From NCBI RefSeq assembly GCF_016918075.2, contig NZ_JAERPS020000001.1, positions 992,001 through 1,056,000 of the forward strand: 64,000 nt of DNA, given 5' to 3'. The notes under the pieces were generated by a model. That model was not told the origin of the DNA, ran no database searches, and saw nothing but the letters and a program-made list of their open reading frames with translations. The DNA is from Rheinheimera maricola. GTDB lineage: Bacteria; Pseudomonadota; Gammaproteobacteria; Enterobacterales; Alteromonadaceae. This document shows positions 1 to 8,100 of the stretch, in pieces. Position 1 is the first letter of the stretch. Every line of letters starts with the position of its first letter. The translations under genes and the position numbers were made by a program.

Positions 1-977
1 AAGTGGCGGTAAGCTCTGATGCACCGGCATTGTTTTTTAGTGAAAGCAGCTCTTTTGGCAACCGGTTGGCAAAAAACCTGAAACAACTACAAAAATGGGC
101 CAATAAAGAAGGCTTAAGTTGTTACCGCTTATACGATGCCGATATCCCTGAATATAACGTGGCAGTCGATTGGTACGACGGTGAAGTCGTGGTGCATGAA
201 TATGCAGCACCGGCCACGGTAGATGAGCAGGTATCGCAAAAACGCTTATTTGATGTGGTAAACCAGGTGCCGCAGGTGCTGGGAATTAACTCTGATAAGA
301 TGATTTTAAAGGTGCGTGAAAAGCAAAAAGGCACTTCGCAGTATCAGGCACTAAATAAAGCCGGCCAGTACAAAGAAGTTACCGAATACGGCGCTAAGTT
401 CTTAGTTAACCTGCGCGATTATTTAGATACTGGATTGTTTTTAGATCACCGCATCACACGCAGAATGATCCAGCAGCAAGCTAAAGGCAAAACGGTATTA
501 AACCTGTTTGCTTACACCGGCAGTGCGTCGGTACATGCTGCTATTGGTGGCGCGGCCAGTGTTACCACGGTTGATATGTCCAATACTTATTTAGACTGGG
601 CCAAGCGCAACTTCACTATTAACGGCTTAACCGGCAAGCAATATCAGTTTGAACAGGCCGACTGCCTGCAGTGGTTAAGCCGCTGCCGTGCGCAGTTTGA
701 TTTGATTTTTGTCGACCCGCCGACCTTTTCTAACTCGAAACGGATGCAGGACAGCTGGGATGTACAGCGCGATCACGTTAACTTATTAAACCTGCTAACG
801 GCGCGCCTGGCACCGGGTGGTAAAGTGATTTTCTCTAACAATAAACGCCGCTTTAAAATTGATACGCAGGCGTTGAATGACGCTGGCTGGCAAGTTAAAG
901 ATATTTCAGCGGCTACCTTGCCGGAAGATTACAAGCGCAACCCGAATATACATGTCTGCTTTGAGTTAACTCGCTAA
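1..977 (+). CDS. rlmL: 23S rRNA (guanine) methyltransferase RlmKL, C-terminal part (cut by window edge)
   Basis: The reading frame is open at the left edge, so only about 325 C-terminal residues of a protein usually near 700 residues are present. This is the RlmK half, which makes m7G2069 in 23S rRNA; the missing RlmL half makes m2G2445. A SAM-binding motif is visible ([16 protein letters not shown], about residues 165-180 of the fragment), as is the [10 protein letters not shown] motif of this methyltransferase class and the late FSNNKR segment. The GTG at position 3 is unlikely to be the true start because the family has a long N-terminal part. The next gene follows after 4 bases, which suggests co-transcription. 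Identification rests on recognisable family motifs and is firm. Confidence 0.93.
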   Translation, partial: VAVSSDAPALFFSESSSFGNRLAKNLKQLQKWANKEGLSCYRLYDADIPEYNVAVDWYDGEVVVHEYAAPATVDEQVSQKRLFDVVNQVPQVLGINSDKMILKVREKQKGTSQYQALNKAGQYKEVTEYGAKFLVNLRDYLDTGLFLDHRITRRMIQQQAKGKTVLNLFAYTGSASVHAAIGGAASVTTVDMSNTYLDWAKRNFTINGLTGKQYQFEQADCLQWLSRCRAQFDLIFVDPPTFSNSKRMQDSWDVQRDHVNLLNLLTARLAPGGKVIFSNNKRRFKIDTQALNDAGWQVKDISAATLPEDYKRNPNIHVCFELTR

Positions 978-981
978 CGCT

Positions 982-1218
982 ATGCGCCCGGCATTAACCT
1001 TGTACAGTACCTGGGGTTGTCATCTGTGCGAGCAAGCAGAGCACCTATTACTACAGGCTGGCCTGGCCGGGCAGTTTCAGGTGGTTGATATTGTTGATGA
1101 TGAAGCGGCTTTTGCACGTTATCGCGTGGCGATACCAGTGCTAAAGCAGGCTGACAACGAATTGTACTGGCCGTTTGATGCGCGCCAGCTTGATAGATGG
1201 TTAAAGGATGTAAGGTAG
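982..1218 (+). CDS. glutaredoxin/thioredoxin-fold family protein (DUF836-like)
   Basis: This 78-residue protein opens with a beta strand followed by a CHLC motif (residues 14-17), the CxxC redox arrangement of glutaredoxin-like DUF836 proteins. A VAIPVLK segment near residue 50 supplies the cis-proline loop of the thioredoxin fold. It starts 4 bases after rlmKL, and its stop codon overlaps the uup start by one base. In related gammaproteobacteria the same small gene often lies between rlmKL and uup. It is probably a cytoplasmic thiol-disulfide protein; the substrate is unknown. Confidence 0.8.
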   Translation: MRPALTLYSTWGCHLCEQAEHLLLQAGLAGQFQVVDIVDDEAAFARYRVAIPVLKQADNELYWPFDARQLDRWLKDVR

Positions 1219-3116
1219 TGGAATTATTACGTTTTCAGCAAGCGTGTCTGGCTTTTGGTACGCACCCGATTTTAGACCATGTTGATTTTAGCTTGTTTAG
1301 CGGCGAGCGAGTGTGTTTGGTAGGCCGCAATGGCGCCGGCAAATCGTCATTTTTAAAATTGCTGACCGGTCAGCAAAATTTGGATGATGGCCAAATCGTG
1401 GTAAATACCGGGGTGGTATTAAGCCGCTTAGAGCAAGATCCGCCAGCAAAAATGGAGATGAAAATTGCTGATTTTATCCGTGAGGGCGCCGGTGATTTGG
1501 CGCAGATAGCACAGCAATTTTATACCTTATCGGAAAATTTAGACGGCGCCAGTGATGCTGATTACCGCTTGTTTGAGCAACTACAAGCGCAAATGGATAC
1601 CCGTGATGGCTGGGGGTTGGAGTCACGTGTGGCTGATTTATGCCAGCAGTTTGATATGAACCCCGATGCCAGTTTAGCTACCTTGTCGGGTGGCTGGTTA
1701 CGCAAAGCGGCACTGGCACGGGCTTTAGCTGCCAGACCGGATATTTTATTACTGGATGAGCCAACTAACCACCTGGATGTTGCGGCGATCCAGTGGCTGG
1801 AGCAGTTCTTATTGAATTTCTCCGGCGCCATTATCTTTATTTCGCACGATAGAGCCTTTATCCGCGCGCTGGCCAGTCGCATTATAGACTTAGACCGGGG
1901 GCAATTAACCTCGCATCCGGGCAATTACCAGGAATACCTCGACCGCAAACAAAAAATGCTGGAAGACGAGCAGCAACACAATGCGCTGTTTGATAAAAAG
2001 CTGGCCGACGAAGAGGTGTGGATCCGTCAGGGTATTAAAGCCCGCCGCACCCGCAACGAAGGCCGGGTTAGGGCGCTTAAAGCGCTACGCCGCGAACGTG
2101 CCGAGCGGGTAGAAACCTTAGGTAAAGTCGATTTTAATATCGAGCAGGCCGATCGCTCTGGCAAGCTGGTGTTTGAAACTAAAGCCATTAGCTGTGGTTT
2201 TAATGGCAAAACCGTAATTGATAAACTCGACTTACTGGTAATGCGTGGCGATCGTATAGCCTTGGTTGGCCCTAATGGTGTAGGTAAGTCAACGCTGATT
2301 AAACTGCTATTAGGTGATTACAAGCATGATAGCGGCGAAATAAAGCGCGGTACTAATATTGAAGTGGCGTACTTTGATCAGCATCGCATCGCACTGGATT
2401 TAGAAGCCACAGTGCAGGACAACGTGGCTGAAGGTAAGCAGGAGATCATGCAAAACGGTAAAAGTCGGCATGTGCTTAGCTACCTGCAAGACTTTTTATT
2501 CCCTCCGGCACGCGCGCGTACACCGGTCAAAGCCTTGTCTGGCGGTGAAAAAAACCGCTTATTGCTGGCTAAGTTATTCGCCAGACCAAGTAATTTACTG
2601 ATCCTCGATGAACCTACTAACGATTTAGATGTAGAAACTCTGGAATTACTGGAAGATATTCTGCAGCAATACCAGGGCACCGTGCTACTGGTTAGCCACG
2701 ACCGTGAATTTGTTAATAATACCGTTACCAGCTCGCTGTTATTCGCCGGACAGGGAAAAATTATTGAAATTGCCGGCGGCTACGACGATGTGATTGCCTA
2801 TCAGCAACGCAATCAAACTACTGCAGCCGTACAAAAAGTGACAAAAAATAGCCCACCGACGGTCGAACAAACACCGGTGCAGGCTTCTGTTAGTAGCGCT
2901 AAGAAGTTATCATACAAAGAAAAGCGCGAGCTGGAAGAGTTACCGGCACTGATTGAACAGCTGGAAACCCAGCTGGCAGCATTGCAGTTTACCGTGAATG
3001 ACGCCGAGTTTTTTAAACAAGGCGGCGAGCAAACCCAGAGCACGTTGAACCAATTACAACATACCGAGTCGAAGCTGGCGCAAGCGTACGCGCGCTGGGA
3101 AGAATTAGACGCATAA
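1218..3116 (+). CDS. uup: ABC-F family ATPase Uup
   Basis: Two ABC ATPase domains sit in one chain without membrane segments, the ABC-F layout. Domain 1 has Walker A GRNGAGKS (residues 36-43), an LSGG signature and Walker [12 protein letters not shown]. Domain 2 has GPNGVGKST (about 351-359), LSGGE and LILDEPTNDLD. The last 80 or so residues form the charged coiled coil that in E. coli Uup binds DNA. The family acts on ribosomes or branched nucleic acids and limits precise transposon excision. GTG at 1218 was chosen: it has AAAGGA 9 bases upstream, overlaps the previous stop by one base and gives 632 residues, close to E. coli Uup. An ATG at 1197 in the same frame would add seven residues and lies inside the preceding gene. 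Confidence 0.93.
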   Translation: MELLRFQQACLAFGTHPILDHVDFSLFSGERVCLVGRNGAGKSSFLKLLTGQQNLDDGQIVVNTGVVLSRLEQDPPAKMEMKIADFIREGAGDLAQIAQQFYTLSENLDGASDADYRLFEQLQAQMDTRDGWGLESRVADLCQQFDMNPDASLATLSGGWLRKAALARALAARPDILLLDEPTNHLDVAAIQWLEQFLLNFSGAIIFISHDRAFIRALASRIIDLDRGQLTSHPGNYQEYLDRKQKMLEDEQQHNALFDKKLADEEVWIRQGIKARRTRNEGRVRALKALRRERAERVETLGKVDFNIEQADRSGKLVFETKAISCGFNGKTVIDKLDLLVMRGDRIALVGPNGVGKSTLIKLLLGDYKHDSGEIKRGTNIEVAYFDQHRIALDLEATVQDNVAEGKQEIMQNGKSRHVLSYLQDFLFPPARARTPVKALSGGEKNRLLLAKLFARPSNLLILDEPTNDLDVETLELLEDILQQYQGTVLLVSHDREFVNNTVTSSLLFAGQGKIIEIAGGYDDVIAYQQRNQTTAAVQKVTKNSPPTVEQTPVQASVSSAKKLSYKEKRELEELPALIEQLETQLAALQFTVNDAEFFKQGGEQTQSTLNQLQHTESKLAQAYARWEELDA

Positions 3117-3142
3117 GAATTGAAGTATATTAGGGGCTTAGA

Positions 3143-4909
3143 ATGAAGTTAACACGCATCAGTCTGGCGTTATTGCCGCTGTTAGGTCTGTGTTCGGTAC
3201 AAGCGGCGGTTTACGAAGTCGTAAAGATTGGTGAAGTAGCAGAGGTAAAATCTACCTATGCAGCAGCGATGAACAATGCCGGTGATACGGTATTTAACGG
3301 TGCAATAAAATTGCAATCGCAAGATAATTTTGGCAATAGTTTTACTAATTATCAGTACTTTAATTTTCCAATCAATTTAGATGCTATCGATTTTGACAAT
3401 GAAGCTGTGCAGGCGCTGTTTACTGACGAGCAACTGGCCAGTGTGTTAAATGGCAATATTGACAACGATATTTTGAGTATTCTATTAGGATCTAATCCTG
3501 GCTCGCAGCCCACTGGCAGTGCGCTGAATTTCCTGGCTAAAGATGAGCTTGCAGCACAAAACATAGTGATGCGTGATTTTACGCAGCCAAGCCGGACAAA
3601 CAGCGAATACTTGTACGATATTAACAATTCCGGTGTTGCCGTTGGCGTTGCTACGGCGCCATTTAGTTATGACAGTTTCACGCCAGCAGCAACTGAGGCA
3701 ATTCCTGAGCCTGTAGCACGCAATGTTTGGACACCGGCATTGTCTTATCAACTGGGCACCGTGGTTAAAGACGGCCAGGTATCGACTCTAGCGGCGCCTT
3801 ATCAGGAATTGGGCGGTGGCTATACTGTCGCCAAGGCGATTAGTGATACCGGTATTATTGCCGGTTTTGGTAGCAGCGGTATGACCGAGGCGAATAAAAC
3901 CGTAGTAGCGGCCGAATGTACCGGCGCTGCAACGCCGCAAGTAACCTGCTTTAATAATAGTGCCATTGCCGGTCGCTACGAGAAGCGGGCGATGACATGG
4001 CAGCTGCAGGCCGATGGCACCGCGGTATTTTCACAGCAGTTTGGCTTTTTGGGCGACAAAAATACCGGTACAGAATTTGCTGGTGAAGGTAATAATGTGG
4101 TTACTTATTACAGCGAAGCCAATGCTGTAAATAATAATGGTTTGGTTGTTGGTGTTTCAATGTATACCGACTCCGATCGCATCGTGCGTTATCAGGTGGG
4201 TTTTTCAGTATTTGATGCGATATACCGCCAGCCACATGCCAGTATTTTTGTTGACGGCCAGGTGCTGCCAATTGTCGACCCGGCCGAATGGTTTGTATTG
4301 TCGCGAGATGCCATTGGCAGTGCGGCGGTCGCTGTGAACAATAACGACATTATTGTGGGTTATGCCCGCAAAACTATTAATAGCGGTATTCGCAGTAAAA
4401 TGTTTTATCACGATTACAGCTCGGGTAAGACAACATTCGTCGATGGTTTTTTTGCCAGTTCGACTACGGTTCCCAGAGCTATTAATGACAATAACCAAGT
4501 AGTTGGCCAGGCTGAAGTGATTGTGGGTAGTACAACTAGCCGACGGTCGCATGGCTTTATTTACGATATTACCACCGACAGTTTTGTCGACTTAAACACC
4601 CAGCTTAGCTGTAACTCACCTTATAATATTGTCGATGCGACAGATATTAATGACGACGGTGACATCTTTGCTACGGCAATAGTTAAGCAAGAGCGTAGAA
4701 ATCTGGTTGGTGATGTTGTGCTGGACGCCCAAGGTAACCCATTGCTGGAAGATGTTGCTATTGCGGTAAAGCTTGAAGCCGTTGCCAACGGTCAAGCGGA
4801 AAATTGTGTAACCGAAGAAAACCAGTATGTGCGTAAGGGCGGTAGTGCCGGTTTTGTCAGTTTGTTGCTGGCAAGTATGTTGTTGTTACGCCGTCGGCGT
4901 AAAGCTTAA
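3143..4909 (+). CDS. secreted/surface DUF3466 family protein with GlyGly-CTERM-like tail
   Basis: A 588-residue exported protein. Residues 1-21 look like a signal peptide ending VQA before AVYEV. The body has repeated motifs such as DINNSGVAVGVA, VNNNGLVVG, VNNNDIIVGYA and INDNNQVVGQA, typical of DUF3466 and of HAF-like repeat proteins. The C-terminus has a Gly-Gly-Ser stretch, a hydrophobic helix and then RRRRKA (residues 567-588), the architecture of GlyGly-CTERM signals cut by rhombosortase. It lies between uup and rmf, an arrangement I recall from Shewanella and relatives. The function is unknown. It ends at a strong terminator, so it is probably the last gene of its transcript. Confidence 0.85.
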   Translation: MKLTRISLALLPLLGLCSVQAAVYEVVKIGEVAEVKSTYAAAMNNAGDTVFNGAIKLQSQDNFGNSFTNYQYFNFPINLDAIDFDNEAVQALFTDEQLASVLNGNIDNDILSILLGSNPGSQPTGSALNFLAKDELAAQNIVMRDFTQPSRTNSEYLYDINNSGVAVGVATAPFSYDSFTPAATEAIPEPVARNVWTPALSYQLGTVVKDGQVSTLAAPYQELGGGYTVAKAISDTGIIAGFGSSGMTEANKTVVAAECTGAATPQVTCFNNSAIAGRYEKRAMTWQLQADGTAVFSQQFGFLGDKNTGTEFAGEGNNVVTYYSEANAVNNNGLVVGVSMYTDSDRIVRYQVGFSVFDAIYRQPHASIFVDGQVLPIVDPAEWFVLSRDAIGSAAVAVNNNDIIVGYARKTINSGIRSKMFYHDYSSGKTTFVDGFFASSTTVPRAINDNNQVVGQAEVIVGSTTSRRSHGFIYDITTDSFVDLNTQLSCNSPYNIVDATDINDDGDIFATAIVKQERRNLVGDVVLDAQGNPLLEDVAIAVKLEAVANGQAENCVTEENQYVRKGGSAGFVSLLLASMLLLRRRRKA

Positions 4910-4913
4910 GTAT

Positions 4914-4939
4914 AAAAAGCTGCTTCGGCAGCTTTTTTT
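4914..4939 (+). terminator. Rho-independent terminator after the DUF3466 gene
   Basis: A perfect stem pairs AAAAAGCTGC with GCAGCTTTTT around a TTCG tetraloop closed by C-G, and the descending arm runs into a tract of seven T. It begins 5 bases after the stop codon. Confidence 0.93.
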
Positions 4940-5097
4940 ATCTGTATCAGTCTGTTGCTTACCAGTGCTGCTGATTATTCCATTTAAACATTAAAAAGTA
5001 ATTTTTAGCTTAATTGATTATAAAAGGTTTTGTCATTAAATCTTAAACAACTTCAGCTTGTTAGTGGTTGTCAAGCAATTAATCTGTCACAAATTTA

Positions 5098-5126
5098 TTG
5101 AACCTTTCGTTACAGTCGACTATCAA
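5098..5126 (+). promoter_or_regulatory. putative sigma-70 promoter of rmf
   Basis: TTGAAC (5098-5103) and TATCAA (5121-5126) are separated by exactly 17 bases and each match 4 of 6 consensus positions. They lie about 67 bases upstream of the rmf ATG. No start site has been measured; this is pattern matching only. Confidence 0.5.
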
Positions 5127-5192
5127 TAGTGGGTAGCCGCAAGATAAGTTGCGGTTATTATTACCACATAAAAAGTTGAGGAAGACCGCCGT

Positions 5193-5375
5193 ATGAAAAG
5201 ACAAAAACGTGATCGTCTGGAACGTGCTCATGCTCAAGGTTATCGTGCCGGTGTTACCGGACGGTCAAAAGAAATTTGCCCTTATCAAGGTTTAGATACG
5301 CGCTCACAATGGTTAGGAGGCTGGCGCGAAGCCATCGAAGATCGCAATATTGGATTATTTAATAAAGGCCAGTAA
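5193..5375 (+). CDS. rmf: ribosome modulation factor
   Basis: This 60-residue basic protein matches Rmf throughout: N-terminal KRQKRDRLERAHAQGY, then GVTGRSKEICPY and the conserved WLGGWREA near residue 40. Rmf binds 70S ribosomes in stationary phase and, with HPF, dimerises them into inactive 100S particles. GAGGAAG is well placed upstream of the ATG. The gene sits alone between two strong terminators, which suits a small, strongly growth-regulated transcript. Convergent fabA follows. Confidence 0.96.
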   Translation: MKRQKRDRLERAHAQGYRAGVTGRSKEICPYQGLDTRSQWLGGWREAIEDRNIGLFNKGQ

Positions 5376-5396
5376 GGTTATTATTGCTCAAGGATC

Positions 5397-5432
5397 AAAA
5401 AAGCCCCGTCAACATGTAGTACGGGGCTTTTG
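5397..5432. terminator. bidirectional terminator between rmf and fabA
   Basis: The arms AAAAGCCCCGT (5399-5409) and ACGGGGCTTTT (5421-5431) pair perfectly around an 11-base loop. A and T runs on the two sides allow it to end both rmf on the plus strand and fabA on the minus strand. Confidence 0.92.
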
Positions 5433-5469
5433 CCATTCAGGGCCAGTTGAACTGGCTGAAAGTGTCTAC

Positions 5470-5982
5470 TTAAAAGCTAGAGGTATCCTGAAACAAACCT
5501 ACTTTAAGGTCGGTTGCGGCATAGATGTCACGGCCATCTACACTGACTACACCATCACCAATACCCATAAACAATTTACGCTTAATGACCCGTTTCATAT
5601 TGATGGTATAGGTTACTTTTTTCGCCGTGGGTAAAATCTGACCGGTAAATTTTACTTCGCCCACACCCAATGCCCGACCTTTGCCCGGGCCGCCAGACCA
5701 GCCCAGAAAGAAACCAACCAGCTGCCACATGGCATCCAGCCCCAGACAGCCTGGCATCACCGGATCACCTTTAAAGTGACAGGCAAAGAACCACAGTTCG
5801 GGTGTAATATCTAATTCTGCGATAATCTGGCCTTTACCGTACAGGCCGCCTTCTTCTGAGATATGTACGATGCGATCCATCATCAACATATTGTCTGAAG
5901 GCAACTGGCTGTTACCTTCGCCGAACAATTCGCCTTTACCGCAGGCAATTAAATCTTCTTTTGAAAAGCTATTCTGAGTCAT
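5470..5982 (-). CDS. fabA: 3-hydroxydecanoyl-ACP dehydratase/isomerase
   Basis: FabA dehydrates 3-hydroxydecanoyl-ACP and isomerises trans-2- to cis-3-decenoyl-ACP, the entry point of anaerobic unsaturated fatty acid synthesis. The 170-residue length fits the family. The active-site block [18 protein letters not shown] holds the catalytic His69 and Asp83 (E. coli His70 and Asp84). FFACHF and [10 protein letters not shown] are further family signatures. The ATG at 5980-5982 gives the usual N-terminus. The gene is convergent to rmf and shares its terminator. A FabR-like palindrome fills the spacer of its predicted promoter, which points to repression linked to unsaturated fatty acid levels. Confidence 0.97.
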   Translation of the reverse strand: MTQNSFSKEDLIACGKGELFGEGNSQLPSDNMLMMDRIVHISEEGGLYGKGQIIAELDITPELWFFACHFKGDPVMPGCLGLDAMWQLVGFFLGWSGGPGKGRALGVGEVKFTGQILPTAKKVTYTINMKRVIKRKLFMGIGDGVVSVDGRDIYAATDLKVGLFQDTSSF

Positions 5983-6012
5983 GTATGTTTAATCCACTGA
6001 AAATACTGGCTC

Positions 6013-6041
6013 ACTTTAGCGAACACTTGTACGCTAGACAA
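6013..6041 (-). promoter_or_regulatory. putative fabA promoter
   Basis: Read on the minus strand, TTGTCT (6041-6036) and TAAAGT (6018-6013) each match 4 of 6 sigma-70 positions and are 17 bases apart. The spacer is almost exactly the FabR-like palindrome. Confidence 0.5.
6018..6035. promoter_or_regulatory. putative FabR operator
   Basis: The 18-base near-palindrome AGCGAACACTTGTACGCT has arms AGCG(A/T)ACA and TGTACGCT with one mismatch pair. It closely resembles the FabR operator known from fabA and fabB promoters of enterobacteria. It lies between the -35 and -10 elements, where binding would block RNA polymerase. Confidence 0.65.
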
Positions 6042-6127
6042 GTCCGATTTGTACTAACTGCTAATCTTTACGCTTAACCGTAGCAACGGCTAAAGCTATA
6101 TCAACGTTATTGCCAAAGAGTGACATC

Positions 6128-6385
6128 ATGACGAATTCGACTGGAAAAGCGCTCACTAATGCAGAAAAGCAGCAGCGGTACCGCGATAGACAAAAGCAAT
6201 CGGGTAAGAAAGAGTTACGCGGTTATCTTACGCCAGAAGCGATAAGTTGCTATGAAGAAATACAAAAAAAGACGGATTGGAGTGACAGCATGCTGCTAAG
6301 CAATGCTATCAGGCTGATGTATGCTGCACATAAATGTGGTCAGGTTGGCATTTTAAACAGCTGGCTAACGGAACATAAGCGCTAA
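6128..6385 (+). CDS. small basic protein of unknown function, possible ribbon-helix-helix type
   Basis: An 85-residue protein. The N-terminal part (LTNAEKQQRYRDRQKQSGKK) is highly charged and resembles the start of CopB/RepB-like small DNA-binding proteins. The middle segment ELRGYLTPEA, followed by two predicted helices, would fit a ribbon-helix-helix fold. The ATG at 6128 has AAAGAG about 9 bases upstream and is preferred to the in-frame ATG at 6110. The gene is divergent from fabA and stands alone before the QueD-like gene. I do not recognise a specific family, and the DNA-binding role is inference. Confidence 0.6.
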   Translation: MTNSTGKALTNAEKQQRYRDRQKQSGKKELRGYLTPEAISCYEEIQKKTDWSDSMLLSNAIRLMYAAHKCGQVGILNSWLTEHKR

Positions 6386-6464
6386 AATAGCCCAGTGATT
6401 GGTGTTGTCGTGCGAGGTTCGGCGTTATAATGCCGGCTGTATGTTTGCTAGCAGAGAGCCAAAA

Positions 6465-7322
6465 ATGATTTTGTTTGTGCGGGATTTAACGGTTATTGAT
6501 TTTTCTTATCTGTGCGAAGCACGTGGCATGCTGGGTGAGAGTTATATTGTCGATGTTGAACTGCACGGCGGTTTAGATCATGCGTCGATGGTACTTGATT
6601 TTAGTAAGGTTAAAAAAGTTATTAAGCAGGCCATTGATCAATTAGTTGATCACAAGTTGGCGATACCGGCTTTGTCATCCATGCTGCGCTTTAATAACGA
6701 CAATGAACTGAGCACTTTACACTTTGACAGTGCTCGCGGAACCATTCAAATGGCCGCGCCAACTCAAGCGGTAGTGGCCGTTCCTGCTGCGCGCATAGAT
6801 GAGCAAAGTTTAACTGAGTTTTTACAACAAAAGATTAAACCGTTATTGCCAGCTCATGTTGACAAGCTAGTGCTGACACTGCGGCCAGAGGCGAGTAGTA
6901 GTTTTTATTATCACTACAGCCATGGTTTGAAAAAGCATGATGGCAACTGTCAGCGTATTGCGCATGGTCATCGCTCGACAATCCAAATCTATACCGATGG
7001 TATGTTGGCCCCCCGGCTAAACAAATACTGGAGTGAACGCTGGCAGGATATATATCTGGCAACGGCTGAGGATAGCTGTGACGCTGCGGCATTAACCTAT
7101 ATCCAGGCTGAAGCAGGCAACCTGTGTTTTCGCTATCAGGCAGAGCAGGGCTGGTTTGAGTTAACTATGCCAGAAGCGCATTGTGAGGTTGTGCCCTGTG
7201 ACACTACTGTTGAATGCCTGGCAGAGTATATTGTCACTGAGCTAACACAGTTAGATCCGACAAAACAATACAAGGTGGTTGCTTATGAAGGTGTGGCTAA
7301 AGGCGCTATCGCTACTAGTTAG
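6465..7322 (+). CDS. tandem-domain 6-carboxytetrahydropterin synthase (QueD)-like protein
   Basis: The 285-residue chain reads as two fused PTPS/QueD T-fold units. The N-terminal unit (about 1-140) keeps the skeleton (LFVRDLTVIDFSYL, MVLDFSKVKK, LVDHKLAIP) but has GMLGESY where the zinc and cysteine motif CGRLHGHS should be. The C-terminal unit (about 145-285) keeps H150/H153, C162, H167-G-H169, H239 and E275 in the expected order. It may act on a pterin or another GTP-derived substrate; a true QueD role in queuosine synthesis is not proven. The ATG at 6465 was chosen because the domain begins there; in-frame starts at 6399 and 6441 add residues unlike the family. The end overlaps the next gene by 38 bases. 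Confidence 0.75.
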   Translation: MILFVRDLTVIDFSYLCEARGMLGESYIVDVELHGGLDHASMVLDFSKVKKVIKQAIDQLVDHKLAIPALSSMLRFNNDNELSTLHFDSARGTIQMAAPTQAVVAVPAARIDEQSLTEFLQQKIKPLLPAHVDKLVLTLRPEASSSFYYHYSHGLKKHDGNCQRIAHGHRSTIQIYTDGMLAPRLNKYWSERWQDIYLATAEDSCDAAALTYIQAEAGNLCFRYQAEQGWFELTMPEAHCEVVPCDTTVECLAEYIVTELTQLDPTKQYKVVAYEGVAKGAIATS

Positions 7323-8100
7323 TGTAAGTTGTTCAGTATCTGCACAACCTGAAGTGTATCTTGAAGGCGAGTTTACCCAAGGTGGCTTGATACGGGGTAA
7401 GGCTGAAGGTGCCAGCAAGGTGTTTTTTAATGATGTGGAGTTACCGTTAACTGCCGATGGCCGTTTTGTGTTCGGTGTTGGCCGTGATGCACCAAGCACC
7501 CATAAGCTGACTGTGCTAGAAAATGGTAAAACACATCAGCGCGAGCTGACGTTTAGCCGCCGGCAGTATGACATTCAGCATGTTAATGGTGTAGCGCAAA
7601 AATACGTTACACCGGCACCAGAGGTAACAGAGCGGATCCAGCGTGATGGCCAGAATGTGCGCAGTGCACGCACAACAATGACTCGTTTACCCTATATTTT
7701 TGATACCGCAGTCATGCCGGCACAAGGGCGAATTTCTGGCGTCTACGGTAGCCAGCGGGTATTTAATGGTGAACCGCGTAACCCGCATTATGGCCTTGAT
7801 GTAGCTGCGCCCGTTGGCGCGGCAGTAGTAGCACCGCTCAATGGCACTGTGCTATTGGCAGAGGATCTATATTTCTCTGGCTTGACGTTGATTATTGACC
7901 ATGGCTTTGGTGTTAGTTCTACTTTTATGCATTTGAGCAAATTCAGCGTTGCAGTAGGGGATAAGGTGGTACAGGGTAGTAAAATTGCCGAAGTCGGCGC
8001 TACCGGCCGTGTAACCGGGCCGCATTTAGACTGGCGGATAAATTGGCAGCAAGAGCGCTTAGATCCCGCACTGCTGCCAGGTTTAAATATCACTCCTTAG
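7285..8100 (+). CDS. periplasmic M23 (LytM-type) metallopeptidase
   Basis: A signal peptide (residues 1 to about 21, MKVWLKALSLLVSVSCSVSA) is followed by a beta-rich domain and a C-terminal M23 domain from about residue 150. The zinc motif HYGLD (HxxxD) and the later GPHLDWRINW are visible. In classical LytM enzymes the second motif is HxH, while here it is HLD, a variant I recall in this subfamily, so activity is probable but not certain. The likely role is cutting peptidoglycan cross-links. The ATG at 7285 follows AAGGTGG and lies inside the end of the preceding gene, suggesting translational coupling. The 3' end overlaps the convergent M61 gene by 11 bases. Confidence 0.87.
   Translation: MKVWLKALSLLVSVSCSVSAQPEVYLEGEFTQGGLIRGKAEGASKVFFNDVELPLTADGRFVFGVGRDAPSTHKLTVLENGKTHQRELTFSRRQYDIQHVNGVAQKYVTPAPEVTERIQRDGQNVRSARTTMTRLPYIFDTAVMPAQGRISGVYGSQRVFNGEPRNPHYGLDVAAPVGAAVVAPLNGTVLLAEDLYFSGLTLIIDHGFGVSSTFMHLSKFSVAVGDKVVQGSKIAEVGATGRVTGPHLDWRINWQQERLDPALLPGLNITP

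Noticed and set aside
5350-5634. 94-codon open frame on the plus strand across the rmf end and fabA
   Set aside because: It runs through a strong terminator and is antisense to the certain fabA gene; no ribosome-binding site or family resemblance.
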